This document shows positions 27,038-35,542 of a stretch of 64,000 nt of DNA, piece after piece. Origin of the DNA: JAIBAJ01 sp965284645 (GTDB lineage Bacteria > Bacteroidota > Bacteroidia > JAIBAJ01); the NCBI GenBank assembly GCA_965284645.1, contig OZ260106.1, positions 2,294,001 to 2,358,000 on the forward strand, written 5' to 3'. A model generated the notes under the pieces. The model ran no database searches. It was given only the letters and a program-made list of their open reading frames with translations, and was not told the DNA's origin. Every line of letters starts with the position of its first letter. The first letter of the stretch is position 1. The position numbers and the translations under genes were made by a program.

Positions 27038-27148
27038 ACATGAAATTGGTGAAATACGCATTCTAAAAGGATTTTGTCCAAAGAGGAATTAATTTTTTAT
27101 CCATCAACCAAAAACCAAGATTGGAACTTTATTTTTCCTCGAAAACAT

Positions 27149-27156
27149 TACTTTTG
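27149..27156 (+). promoter_or_regulatory. Promoter core TACTTTTG for methyltransferase gene
   Basis: Exact TAnnTTTG match ending 5 nt before the ATG at 27162, which implies transcription begins at or beside the start codon (a leaderless or nearly leaderless message). A TTG lies at 27121-27123, slightly far for a -33 element. Confidence 0.65.
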
Positions 27157-27161
27157 TCCCA

Positions 27162-27854
27162 ATGAGCAAAAGCCGTAATGAAATAGCTGGGTTTTACGAC
27201 AAATACGCCACCCAGCAAACAGAAATTGGTGTAAATATCCGCCACCGTACCATCATGAAACGTTTGAAAGGATTAGGTTTGAACAACCAATCCAATGTGT
27301 TGGAAATTGGTTGCGGCATTGGAACCCTAACCGGACTTTTGGCGGCTAAGGCTGGCAAATTATTAGCTGTTGATATCAGTCCTGAAAGCATTGAAAGGGC
27401 CAAGCAACGCTTAGGTAAATTCACCAACCTCACTTTAATGGTAAGTGATATGAGTGATTTTACCACTACCCAAAAATTCGATTTTGTGGTTTTACCTGAT
27501 GTGTTGGAGCATATCCCAGTTGAACAACATGCCGGTTTGTTTAAAACCATTGCGGGGGTGTTGAAAGAGGAGGGAAGGGTTTGTATCCATATTCCTGATC
27601 CTTATTATTTGGAGTGGGTTAGAGCAAATCGACCTGAATTATTACAAATAATTGACCAAAGCCTTTATGCAGACCTATTGATTCCATCTATTTATTCAAC
27701 TGGATTGGTACTTCAAAAACTTGAGAGGTATGCATTGTCAATGGATGCAGAAGATTATGAATGGATTGAACTAGTTAAACGTCCAGCCAAAAAGGAATAC
27801 AAGAAAAAGGAATATCTTGATGCTGCTTTAGATGAGATGAAGGCCCGTATTTAA
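27162..27854 (+). CDS. Class I SAM-dependent methyltransferase
   Basis: A 230-residue soluble methyltransferase. Motif I is VLEIGCGIGTLTGLLAA (about 48-64), motif II begins LLAVDISPESIERAKQR, and motif IV is FDFVVLPDVLEHIPVEQ, with the HIPDPYY post-motif region. The general fold is that of UbiE/Coq-type or small-molecule methyltransferases; the substrate cannot be assigned. The ATG is nearly adjacent to a TACTTTTG promoter core. It ends at a strong bidirectional terminator shared with the convergent T9SS gene. Confidence 0.85.
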   Translation: MSKSRNEIAGFYDKYATQQTEIGVNIRHRTIMKRLKGLGLNNQSNVLEIGCGIGTLTGLLAAKAGKLLAVDISPESIERAKQRLGKFTNLTLMVSDMSDFTTTQKFDFVVLPDVLEHIPVEQHAGLFKTIAGVLKEEGRVCIHIPDPYYLEWVRANRPELLQIIDQSLYADLLIPSIYSTGLVLQKLERYALSMDAEDYEWIELVKRPAKKEYKKKEYLDAALDEMKARI

Positions 27855-27865
27855 TTTGTTAATTC

Positions 27866-27909
27866 AAAAAAAAAGGCCTGCGTGTTTTTCACGCAGGCCT
27901 TTTTTTTTG
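27866..27909. terminator. Bidirectional intrinsic terminator
   Basis: GGCCTGCGTG (27875-27884) pairs perfectly with CACGCAGGCC (27890-27899) around a TTTTT loop, with an A-run before and a T-run after, so it works on both strands. It sits between the convergent methyltransferase and T9SS genes. Confidence 0.95.
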
Positions 27910-27923
27910 AATTTTTAATGAAC

Positions 27924-28895
27924 TTATTCTTTAATGAATTTGGTTGAGGCCTGCCAATTACCACTAATGGCTTTAATGATGTACATTCCTTTTGCCAAAT
28001 TTCCAATATAAACTTCTTCAGCTTTTGATTCTTCTTGAATTAGTTTACCATTTAAATCTAAAATCTGAATTTTTTCAATTTCTTTACCTTTAAAATTTGC
28101 TGATATGAAATTTCCAGAAGGATTTGGGATTACTAGCAGTTTTTCAGAAGTTTTATTAGGAGCGTTTGGTTGTACCAAACTTGTAGCCATTCCATTGCAA
28201 TCAACATATAATTCAAAATTATCAATGAAATAGATGGCATAATTATTTGGATTTGCATTCGGATTAACAACAGTTTTATTGGTGTTGTTATCCGTCCTGA
28301 AATTGCCAATTGTGATGTAATTTAGTACTTCAGTTGGTGTAAATGAAAAAGTATATTGTACCCAGTTGGTATCTGAAACCTGATTATTTATTTCGAATTG
28401 AGGCGTGGCGTTTAAAAGTTCATAGGATGTTTGTGTTAAGGCTGTATCTGTAAAGGCAATGCCTAATCCGTCCGTTATGTACTTACATACATTATCATTT
28501 CCTAGGGTAACCCAGAAAGAACCAGTGTAGGTAACATCTGGAACAAGCGGATAAAGTAGTTTGGAAGAAACATATTCTCTAAAATTGGAATAATTCTGGT
28601 TATAAGTTGCCAAACAAATCATTCCATCGCCTGATTGCGGATACGTGGTGGCCCATCCACAATTAGGTGAGGTGTAACCATTTGAACCACAAAGATTAAA
28701 ATAATCAGGAGAGCCCCACAAACCTTGGGTATAGTAGTTGTTTGGATTAAACCAATTGTAACAACGATTAATTTGAGAATTTGAGTTTGGACAAATTGTT
28801 GCTGAGTCTAATCCTCCATTAATTATCAAGTTAGTTTGGGATTGCAAATTTGACATGCCAAACATGGCAATTAAAAAAAGTAAGGTCTTTTTCAT
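27924..28895 (-). CDS. Secreted T9SS type A protein, jelly-roll-like
   Basis: A 323-residue exported protein: Sec signal at 1-19 (MKKTLLFLIAMFGMSNLQSQ), a cysteine-containing N-terminal region (ATICPNSNSQINRCYNWFNP), a central beta-sandwich-like region with FIDNFELYVDC that resembles carbohydrate-binding or gliding-associated cargo, and a T9SS type A sorting domain at about 250-323 (VIPNPSGNFISA ... GMYIIKAISG ... KFIKE). The central domain's ligand is unknown. It has the low GC of its neighbour at 29006, and both encode the same KFIKE ending, so they may be a related pair. Confidence 0.85.
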   Translation of the reverse strand: MKKTLLFLIAMFGMSNLQSQTNLIINGGLDSATICPNSNSQINRCYNWFNPNNYYTQGLWGSPDYFNLCGSNGYTSPNCGWATTYPQSGDGMICLATYNQNYSNFREYVSSKLLYPLVPDVTYTGSFWVTLGNDNVCKYITDGLGIAFTDTALTQTSYELLNATPQFEINNQVSDTNWVQYTFSFTPTEVLNYITIGNFRTDNNTNKTVVNPNANPNNYAIYFIDNFELYVDCNGMATSLVQPNAPNKTSEKLLVIPNPSGNFISANFKGKEIEKIQILDLNGKLIQEESKAEEVYIGNLAKGMYIIKAISGNWQASTKFIKE

Positions 28896-29005
28896 TTTTT
28901 TTAGCGAAAATATGGATTTATTAAATTGTATAATAATTGACTATGTAAATAATTGGGTGAAGAAAGTTAAAAGTTCTATTAATGTTTTGTTAGATATTGA
29001 TTGAA

Positions 29006-32000
29006 TTATTCCTTTATAAATTTTATTCCTTCTGAATGGTTTGATTTTGATGAAATAAAATACATACCCTGGCTTAGGTTACTTATATCAATAGGTTTGG
29101 ATATGAATTCGTTTTTAAAGTCAATAGCGATTGGTCCGAGAACTACTTTACCTACCAAGTCTCTAATCCAGAAATATTCCAATTCCTTTTTATTTATTTT
29201 ACTTACCAGTTGAATTTGATTCAAAGAAGGATTTGGGAATACCTTGATTTCTGAAGGGTTGGGCCGCTCATCAATAGAAGAGCAATAAATGTTTGTTTCT
29301 GCTGTGTTGGTTACTATTGCCTCATTGGCATCGAAATAAATATAAGCAGTATGCTGGTAATTTTTAGAGCAAGGATCTTCTCCAATTATGGAATAACTAA
29401 ACCACCCTTGGCTTCCTTCCGGATCTGAAAAACTATCAGGAAGGTTTATATGTGGATAGGTAATTATTAAGTTGTTGCTTGAATCAATTCGGGCATAAAA
29501 TGGGTGAGAACCTGCTTCTGGTCTCAAGGATTCTAAAACGAAATTTTCATCTACTTTTTGTTTTAATACAACTGTTTCAGCCAAATAATTGCCAGTATTT
29601 TGAAAGTGAATGATATACCTAAGTTGGATCGAAGAGGTTGAGTCAGGGTAAATTTCTCCAGTCAATTGGGATGAATTCATATTTTGAACCTCTATATAAT
29701 TGGGGTCATAGGAATTACATGTTAAGGCACCTGAAAGAAAGGTGTTATTATACGGAGTTACATCATTTGCAAAACTTCCTGATTGAGTATATACCGTATC
29801 AAAGAAATTGACTTCTTGGTTTAAAGCCAGATTTGCTCCGATATTATATTGTAAAGGGTTACTAAAACTTTGGTTTGGTTGTATATTGAATCCATTTATT
29901 GAAGCTGTTAGAGTGCTAGGATTGTAGTTCCACCAAATACCTAATGGAGAATATTGAACTGTATTTTGATGTGCAACATGATTTTGCGCCCCATTTACGG
30001 GGATTGTTCCAACGTTTTTTACAATAACATTTTGCTGCATGGTATGATTAAGCCAAGCACACCCATTGTTTATAACCCATGTGTTTAGGTCTACCACTGA
30101 TTCCATGGTATTGGGGAAATTCACTGTTTGAATACATCCTGAGCCTGAGCCAGTTATGGTAATGGTATCAATATTCGGTTGACAAGTAGAGGAATGATAA
30201 TAGAGCGGAGCTGTTTCAGTTAGAGTATAATTTCCTGGTAATAAATAAAACTGGTAACGACCATCGAATCCTGTATAGGTGAACCAAGATTGTTGACCGT
30301 TATTAACTCTGATTAATGCATTTTGAACAGGCCTTTCATTGGCGTCAAACTGGCAATTGCCATTTTCGTCAACATAGGAAGTTCCAAAAAGTTGACAAGC
30401 ACAATCATAGGAGAACGCAATTACATTAAAGGTTCTAGATACAGAGCAGCCATTGCTGTTGAAAATTTGAACAGTATGAAGACCAGGAGGAAGCGAATCC
30501 GCTAATAGGCCTGAATCGCCATTGCTCCAATGAATGGTTAATCCTGTTGTATCTGTTATGTTTTGTAAAAATATGCTTCCATCTGCTAATAACCAACAAG
30601 AGGGATAGTCAATGGAAGGGCTAGTATTAATGTTGAAAATGCCTTGAATAGTTGTACTTAGGGTTTTTGAACAACCTTGGCTGTCAGTTATTGTAACTGA
30701 ATAATTTCCTTCATCTAAATTGTTTATACTTTGAGTAGTTTCTCCGTTATTCCATAAAAATGAAAATGGAGCTGCATTCGGTGATGGATTGTTTATAGTA
30801 ACTGTAATACTACCTGTGTTTTGGGAGCAGATAGTATTATTGGTGCTAAGTGAAGGGGAGAAGTAAGAAGCTGATGGAACGTTAACACTTACGATTTGGG
30901 AACAACCTGTTGCATCACTTACAAAGACAGAATAGGTTCCATTTGCTAATCCCGTTATAGTATCATTGCTCCCTAATTGATTCCAATTGTAAGCATAGGG
31001 CGCCACTCCACCAATGGCTTGTACCCAAGCCGATCCAGTATCAACTAAGCATCCAGTTGCAGTGGAATAACCATTTACAGAGAAGGAATTAGTGCTTGTT
31101 ACGGATACTGTTACTGGACTTGTTATACATCCATTTGCATCCTCAATCCAATACGAATAGGTTCCTCCAGATACATTTTGTAAAGTTAAACCGGTTTGTC
31201 CATTATTCCAATGAACCGTATATGGCGCAGTAAGGTTTGAAGATGTATTTAGGGAACTTAAGGTTACTGAACCATTTGAATTGGGACATATGGCCGGAGT
31301 AATATTTCCAATATTGGCATTGGCCCAAACATTTGCATTAAGTAAAACCCCTCCAGAAGAAAGGCAACCATTGGCATCGGTAATTAAAAAGGTATAGGTA
31401 GTCCCAGTTGGAACATTGTTTAAACTTAAGCTAGTTTCATTTGGTAAATTGTTCCATATGATTTGATAAGGAGCAGTGCCAGACGGCGAAAGGCTTATTG
31501 AGCCTGTATGGCAATCTTGAATTGAAGTGGTAATGTTGGTAGTAAAACTTGGTCCATCAATTAGGAGACTATCCCTCATGTTAAATAATGAAACACGGCA
31601 GCCATTGGCATCGGTAACAGCTAAATCCATTACCCCATTAAAACTAATGGAATCAAAATCACCAGTTAGGCTGGTAATCGTATCGCTTGGAAATACAGGA
31701 AGCTGGGTTGGAAGTGCAACGCTATATAATTCATAGGTAAAAGGTGCAACCCCTCCCGTTAAATTCAATACCTCAACAGTCGCCGGTACAAGCGGTGGAC
31801 AGGATCCTGGAGTAGAATTAACATCAAATGTAAAGGGAAGTGGAATAAAAACAGATTGGTGATTAAAATTGAAGTCATTCCCCATTTGGTCAATGTAAAT
31901 ATTAATAAATCCCGGAGGTAATCCTGTTATATCAAAACTATTGGAATTGAAGGTGGTGTTCACCGGGTTGTAATTTACATAACCGTAATTTTGTCCTATC

Positions 32001-32173
32001 GTCCAAGTAACCAAATACGGAGGCTGAATATCCGAACTTTGGATTTCAATATGCACTATGCCATCATTGTTACATGAATTATGGGTTACCGTCGCCGTAT
32101 AATTAATAAAAGAGGCATGACTTGAAAATCCAAAAAATACCAAAATAATGGTATAGATAATCGATTTTTTCAT
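29006..32173 (-). CDS. Large T9SS surface protein with SprB-like repeats
   Basis: A 1,055-residue secreted protein. Signal peptide 1-20; then a series of SprB-type repeats of about 75-85 residues, each ending in a D/N-x-x-GC motif (DANGCRVS, DANGCLSS, DANGCITS, DATGCSQI, DSQGCSKT, NSNGCSVS - six clear ones). Next comes an SdrD/CNA-like fold (FGTSYVDENGNCQFDANERP ... YQFYLLPGNYTLTETA), a region with YDPNYIEVQNMN...RYIIHFQNTGNYLAETV characteristic of large T9SS proteins, and a T9SS type A sorting domain (VFPNPSLNQIQLV ... GMYFISSKSNHSEGIKFIKE). Relatives serve as gliding or attachment adhesins; that role is inferred. Confidence 0.9.
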   Translation of the reverse strand: MKKSIIYTIILVFFGFSSHASFINYTATVTHNSCNNDGIVHIEIQSSDIQPPYLVTWTIGQNYGYVNYNPVNTTFNSNSFDITGLPPGFINIYIDQMGNDFNFNHQSVFIPLPFTFDVNSTPGSCPPLVPATVEVLNLTGGVAPFTYELYSVALPTQLPVFPSDTITSLTGDFDSISFNGVMDLAVTDANGCRVSLFNMRDSLLIDGPSFTTNITTSIQDCHTGSISLSPSGTAPYQIIWNNLPNETSLSLNNVPTGTTYTFLITDANGCLSSGGVLLNANVWANANIGNITPAICPNSNGSVTLSSLNTSSNLTAPYTVHWNNGQTGLTLQNVSGGTYSYWIEDANGCITSPVTVSVTSTNSFSVNGYSTATGCLVDTGSAWVQAIGGVAPYAYNWNQLGSNDTITGLANGTYSVFVSDATGCSQIVSVNVPSASYFSPSLSTNNTICSQNTGSITVTINNPSPNAAPFSFLWNNGETTQSINNLDEGNYSVTITDSQGCSKTLSTTIQGIFNINTSPSIDYPSCWLLADGSIFLQNITDTTGLTIHWSNGDSGLLADSLPPGLHTVQIFNSNGCSVSRTFNVIAFSYDCACQLFGTSYVDENGNCQFDANERPVQNALIRVNNGQQSWFTYTGFDGRYQFYLLPGNYTLTETAPLYYHSSTCQPNIDTITITGSGSGCIQTVNFPNTMESVVDLNTWVINNGCAWLNHTMQQNVIVKNVGTIPVNGAQNHVAHQNTVQYSPLGIWWNYNPSTLTASINGFNIQPNQSFSNPLQYNIGANLALNQEVNFFDTVYTQSGSFANDVTPYNNTFLSGALTCNSYDPNYIEVQNMNSSQLTGEIYPDSTSSIQLRYIIHFQNTGNYLAETVVLKQKVDENFVLESLRPEAGSHPFYARIDSSNNLIITYPHINLPDSFSDPEGSQGWFSYSIIGEDPCSKNYQHTAYIYFDANEAIVTNTAETNIYCSSIDERPNPSEIKVFPNPSLNQIQLVSKINKKELEYFWIRDLVGKVVLGPIAIDFKNEFISKPIDISNLSQGMYFISSKSNHSEGIKFIKE

Positions 32174-32531
32174 TTTAAAAGGTGTTTGAAAAGCAATATT
32201 AAGCTTTTATTTTCAAATTAAGAAAATATTTTAATAAAATAAATCGAAATTTAATAACTATATTTAATTGATTAACTCTTGTTTTTATAAACGAGGAATT
32301 AGTCATTCAGGGGTAAATACAAACCATCTTTGTTAAAATAAATGCAAAAAGGAAATTAATTTGAAAACCGATTGAAAGTATTTTGTAGGTGTAGGCTGGT
32401 TTTTATTAGGATAAATCCCAATACATTCTTATATGTGTTTACATGAGCCTAAATTAGTGCCGCGTGGTATCTTTTTATCGGTTTTTTGTGCTTCTTTAGA
32501 ATGAATTCACTTTTTCATAGAAACTACTTTT

Positions 32532-32680
32532 AATCCAAATTAATCAATTGGAGGATTTATAAAACCGAACTACTTGATTTGATTGGTTTGCCCCGATTTA
32601 GTATTTATAATCAAACTAGAAAAGTAAATTGATTTACAACTGGTTAATCGTATACTCCTTTCGAATGCTTAATCAAGGTT
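32532..32680 (+). repeat. Family-2 AT-rich repeat, full-length copy
   Basis: Reads AATCCAAATTAATCAATTGG, GAGGATTTATAAAACCGAAC, TACTTGATTTGATTGGTTTG, CCCCGATTTAG and ends TTGATTTACAACTGGTTAAT. It matches the reverse complement of the 44587 copy over about 150 bp. It lies in the 736-nt gap between the SprB-like gene and the tRNA terminator, where I see no gene. Confidence 0.8.
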
Positions 32681-32910
32681 AAATTCCAAGATTGCACTTG
32701 TGCCTGCCTTTAATGGCGTTCCACTTGTTCCGTTTTATATAAGCGTTTCCTTACGCTAATTGGTGTAAGAATCCTATCCTTAAATCTTACTTATTAGATA
32801 AATCTAATCTTTATTGAAACTAAACTATATGTTAAACTAATTTAGTAAAACGATTGAATAGTAGAAACTAGCATTCCAATAAGAGTTGAGTACTTCAAAA
32901 TGTTTAGTCA

Positions 32911-32944
32911 TAAAAAAAGCTCCGTAAATGAATTTTACAGAGCT
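32911..32944 (-). terminator. Intrinsic terminator of tRNA-Leu
   Basis: On the minus strand AGCTCTGTAAA (32944-32934) pairs with TTTACGGAGCT (32928-32918), one wobble pair, followed by a T7 run. It lies 12 nt after the tRNA. Confidence 0.9.
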
Positions 32945-32956
32945 TCTCTTTCTTCG

Positions 32957-33040
32957 TACCCAGAGCCGGAGTCGAACCGGCACGAGTGTTACCTCATTGG
33001 TGTTTGAGACCAACGCGTCTACCGATTCCGCCATCTGGGC
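32957..33040 (-). tRNA. tRNA-Leu (anticodon CAA)
   Basis: An 84-nt class II tRNA. The acceptor arm GCCCAGA pairs with TCTGGGT (G1-U72 wobble) and has discriminator A; the anticodon stem TTGGT/ACCAA encloses the loop CTCAAAC, giving CAA; the long variable arm TGAGGTAACACTC identifies leucine; the T-arm is GCCGG-TTCGACT-CCGGC. The CCA end is not encoded. It has its own promoter and terminator. Confidence 0.97.
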
Positions 33041-33062
33041 AATTTTGTTCGGTATGGGGGTG

Positions 33063-33109
33063 CGAAAGTATATATTTTTTGTTTCCACAACATCGAAAAT
33101 GTACTTTTG
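33063..33109. promoter_or_regulatory. Divergent promoters for tRNA-Leu and the Ig-like lipoprotein gene
   Basis: Plus strand: TTTG at 33078-33081, 20-nt spacer, TACTTTTG at 33102-33109. Minus strand: TTG at 33090-33088, 17-nt spacer, TACTTTCG at 33070-33063, 22 nt before the tRNA. The two promoters overlap, so they may compete. Confidence 0.7.
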
Positions 33110-33130
33110 CAAAAAAAAAATCTCCTTTTC

Positions 33131-34852
33131 GTGTGCAGATACCTCTTTTTATGGATTTTCTCAGTGTTCTTTATCTGCATGCTGCTCTTTAGCTGCGCCA
33201 ATGTAGTGGCACCTTCTGGCGGTGAAAAGGATACCAAACCCCCTCAACTCCTGCTCACCTCCCCCAAAAATTTCCAAACGAACTTCTCCGCCAAAAAAAT
33301 CATCCTTGATTTCGATGAATACGTCCAAACCAAAGATGCGCAATCCCAAGTAATCGTTTCGCCCCCACTTAAGTTCCCACTCGAATACCTGCCAAAAGGG
33401 AAATCCCTGCAAATAAAAATTACGGATACGCTTCAGCCCAATACAACCTATAACTTTAACTTCGGACAAAGTATAGCCGACCTCAACGAAGGCAACCTAC
33501 TCCCTCAGTTCAACTATGTTTTCTCCACTGGTAATTATATCGATTCGCTTCAAATCAATGGGGCTATCAAAGATGCTTTCACCGGAAATTCAGAAAAGGA
33601 TGTAGTGGTAATGCTTTATAAGGAGTCCGCAGATTCCTTGCCCTTCAAAACCTTGCCTTCGTATTTCGATCGCACTGATGAATCCGGTCATTTCTCTATC
33701 AAAAATGTAGCCCAAGCCCAATACAAAATTTTCGCCCTCCTCGATAAAAATAGCAATTACTTGTACGATAACCCCGATGAAGAAAAAATAGCCTTTATCG
33801 ACTCGCTGATTACGCCAATCTATGTAGCCCCGCCCGATACAACCAAGAAGGATTCTACAAAAACCGACACTACAAAAAATAGTATTAAAGGTAAGGGACT
33901 CGACCTGCATTCCGATCATTCACTCACCCTAAAGCTCTTTGGAGAAGCTAAAGAGAAACAAAGTCTTAAAAAATGGAACTACGATCGGGTTGGCAAATTG
34001 CAACTGGTTTATAACATTCCTTTTTCTAGTTTTAAATACGAATTTCTTAAGCCTTTGGCAGCCAATACATGGGAAAGCCTTGAATTTTCGTCCCAAAAAG
34101 ATTCGCTTGTTTTCTGGATGAATGACACTATTTCTGATTCCTTGCATCTTCGCTTTTGGGTGGATTCTTTCCCCGCCGATACCTTGCATCTGGCCTATAA
34201 AAAGGTAAAAAAGGAAGCTGGGAAAGGCAAAACGAAACCTACAGCTCCTGAAAAATGGCAGTTGCTTGTGCCTGCCAACGGAATGGATCCACTCGGCGAA
34301 ATAGTCCTCATGTCACCTAAACCCTTGGCAATGGCCGATTTTACGCAAGCCCGACTGGTGCAAGGTAAGGATACCCTCCAATTTAAGCTGATCCCCGATA
34401 GCCTCAGTCAACGTCGGTTTCGAATCAAATTCCCTTGGAAGGAGGATCGTGAATACCGGTTTATTATTCCGCCCAAAGCTTTGGAAGATATCAATGGGCT
34501 CACCAACGATACGCTTCAAACTCAGTTCAAAGTAAAGTCTGCCAAGGAATTTGGAAATATGAAGTTGAAGCTAAGTTTCGAAAATGGCCCCCAAAATTAC
34601 GTGCTCCAACTCCTCAACGAAAAAGGTTCACCTATCCGCGAGCAAAAACTTACCAAAGAAGCTACCTTGTCTTTCGCCTATCTGCTGCCGGGAAATTACA
34701 AGTTTAGATTGGTGGTTGATGCGAATGGAAATGGAAAATGGGATCCCGGAAAATACCTTCAGCACCGCCAACCCGAAAAGGTAATTATCTACGATGGAAA
34801 GGTGGAGGTGAAAGCCAATTGGGACCTCGAATTGGTGTGGGTAGTGAAATAA
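33131..34852 (+). CDS. Lipoprotein with Ig-like (Big_5) domain
   Basis: A predicted lipoprotein of about 573 residues. From the GTG at 33131 the N-terminus is short and hydrophobic, with lipobox LLFSC at about residue 22 followed by ANVVAPSGGEKDTKPPQLL. The next ~100 residues (PKNFQTNFSAKKIILDFDEYV ... LQPNTTYNFNFGQSIADLNEGN) form the bacterial Ig-like Big_5 domain. A second, carboxypeptidase-regulatory-like fold follows (about 135-200), then a Lys/Thr/Asp linker, a further Ig-like domain, and a final beta-fold with DANGNGKWDPGKYLQHRQPE. The frame extends upstream to a TTG at 33107, but that codon lies inside the promoter core, so the GTG is preferred. Function unknown; related proteins are widespread in the phylum. 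Confidence 0.8.
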   Translation: MCRYLFLWIFSVFFICMLLFSCANVVAPSGGEKDTKPPQLLLTSPKNFQTNFSAKKIILDFDEYVQTKDAQSQVIVSPPLKFPLEYLPKGKSLQIKITDTLQPNTTYNFNFGQSIADLNEGNLLPQFNYVFSTGNYIDSLQINGAIKDAFTGNSEKDVVVMLYKESADSLPFKTLPSYFDRTDESGHFSIKNVAQAQYKIFALLDKNSNYLYDNPDEEKIAFIDSLITPIYVAPPDTTKKDSTKTDTTKNSIKGKGLDLHSDHSLTLKLFGEAKEKQSLKKWNYDRVGKLQLVYNIPFSSFKYEFLKPLAANTWESLEFSSQKDSLVFWMNDTISDSLHLRFWVDSFPADTLHLAYKKVKKEAGKGKTKPTAPEKWQLLVPANGMDPLGEIVLMSPKPLAMADFTQARLVQGKDTLQFKLIPDSLSQRRFRIKFPWKEDREYRFIIPPKALEDINGLTNDTLQTQFKVKSAKEFGNMKLKLSFENGPQNYVLQLLNEKGSPIREQKLTKEATLSFAYLLPGNYKFRLVVDANGNGKWDPGKYLQHRQPEKVIIYDGKVEVKANWDLELVWVVK

Positions 34853-34882
34853 ATGGACTCTTTTCTATACCAAGATTTTTAG

Positions 34883-35033
34883 TAGGCGTGCCCCCTTCCG
34901 CCCAAAAACCATTTGTACTTTGTTCTGCCATTCTGCTGGGGCGTTCGGGTCAGGCTATCCGCTGCAAGTCCTCGGTATGCTCCGTGCCTACGCATCCCTG
35001 TGGGCTTTACGCTTCTATCCTTGCCCGATACCT
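34883..35033 (+). repeat. Dispersed intergenic element, copy F
   Basis: 30 nt after the Ig-like lipoprotein gene, sense strand, complete with the ACCATTTG box and 3' TTGCCCGATACCTG. The inner helix is AAGTCC / GGGCTT; the apical ATGC pairs with GCAT. Helix 1 (CCCTTCCGCCC / GGGCGTTCGGG) keeps its ends but has central mismatches. Confidence 0.85.
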
Positions 35034-35073
35034 GTTTACCTGGGTTTGGGTGAAATTTACACCTTGGGATTTT

Positions 35074-35160
35074 TAACCTAAATTCCGCATTAGAATGGCA
35101 TAAGTGATTAACCAGTTGTAAATCAATTTTGTTTTACCAATTATGCATTGGTTAGTTGAT
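35074..35160 (-). repeat. Family-2 AT-rich repeat, partial copy
   Basis: Contains CGCATTAGAA and GATTAACCAGTTGTAAATCA, matching one half of the family-2 copy at 44587 in the same orientation; the other half is absent. Confidence 0.65.
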
Positions 35161-35276
35161 GCTATTCAAGTAATAGGTATTTGAAAATTCAATAATATGG
35201 GTGAAAAATGGTCTTTGTATTTCAATTTGCCACTATGGGATGAAAAGCAATGGCCCAGCTACAGTAGAATGTTATG

Positions 35277-35440
35277 CGGAGGTGTCGGGCAAGGATAGAG
35301 CGTGATACCCCGCAAGCTTGCAGCCCCCGGGCATTTTCGGGGGCTGCAAGCTGAGGAGTATTAGCGAAAGCCTGACCCAACCGCCCTGGTAAATGGTTTA
35401 TTCAAACGCAAATGGTTTTTGGCGGTTGGGGGCCCGCCAA
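35277..35440 (-). repeat. Dispersed intergenic element, copy G (variant with 15-bp hairpin)
   Basis: About 100 nt downstream of the cusB-like gene, on its sense strand. Helix 1 is perfect over 10 bp: 35376-35385 with 35421-35430 (CCCAACCGCC / GGCGGTTGGG). The inner helix is ATACTCC / GGGGTAT as in copy A. In place of the usual apical segment stands a 15-bp perfect hairpin (35315-35329 with 35338-35352, core GCAGCCCCCG). It is an extended copy of 164 nt. Confidence 0.85.
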
Positions 35441-35542
35441 ATCTAAATTTTACAAGGTAAATTACTTGTCCTATAGCTACTTAAAATATCTTGAAGGCTC
35501 TTGGTTTTACAAGCAATCCAAAATGCTATGGATAATTTTAGC

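Noticed and set aside
29006..32173. Repeats inside the SprB-like gene as a nucleotide repeat array
   Set aside because: Similarity is at the protein level only (D/N-x-x-GC endings); the DNA units are diverged, as expected for ordinary domain repeats.
35315..35352. 15-bp GC-rich hairpin as a simple terminator of the cusB-like gene
   Set aside because: There is no T-run on either side, and it sits inside the inner helix of repeat copy G, so it is better read as that copy's apex.
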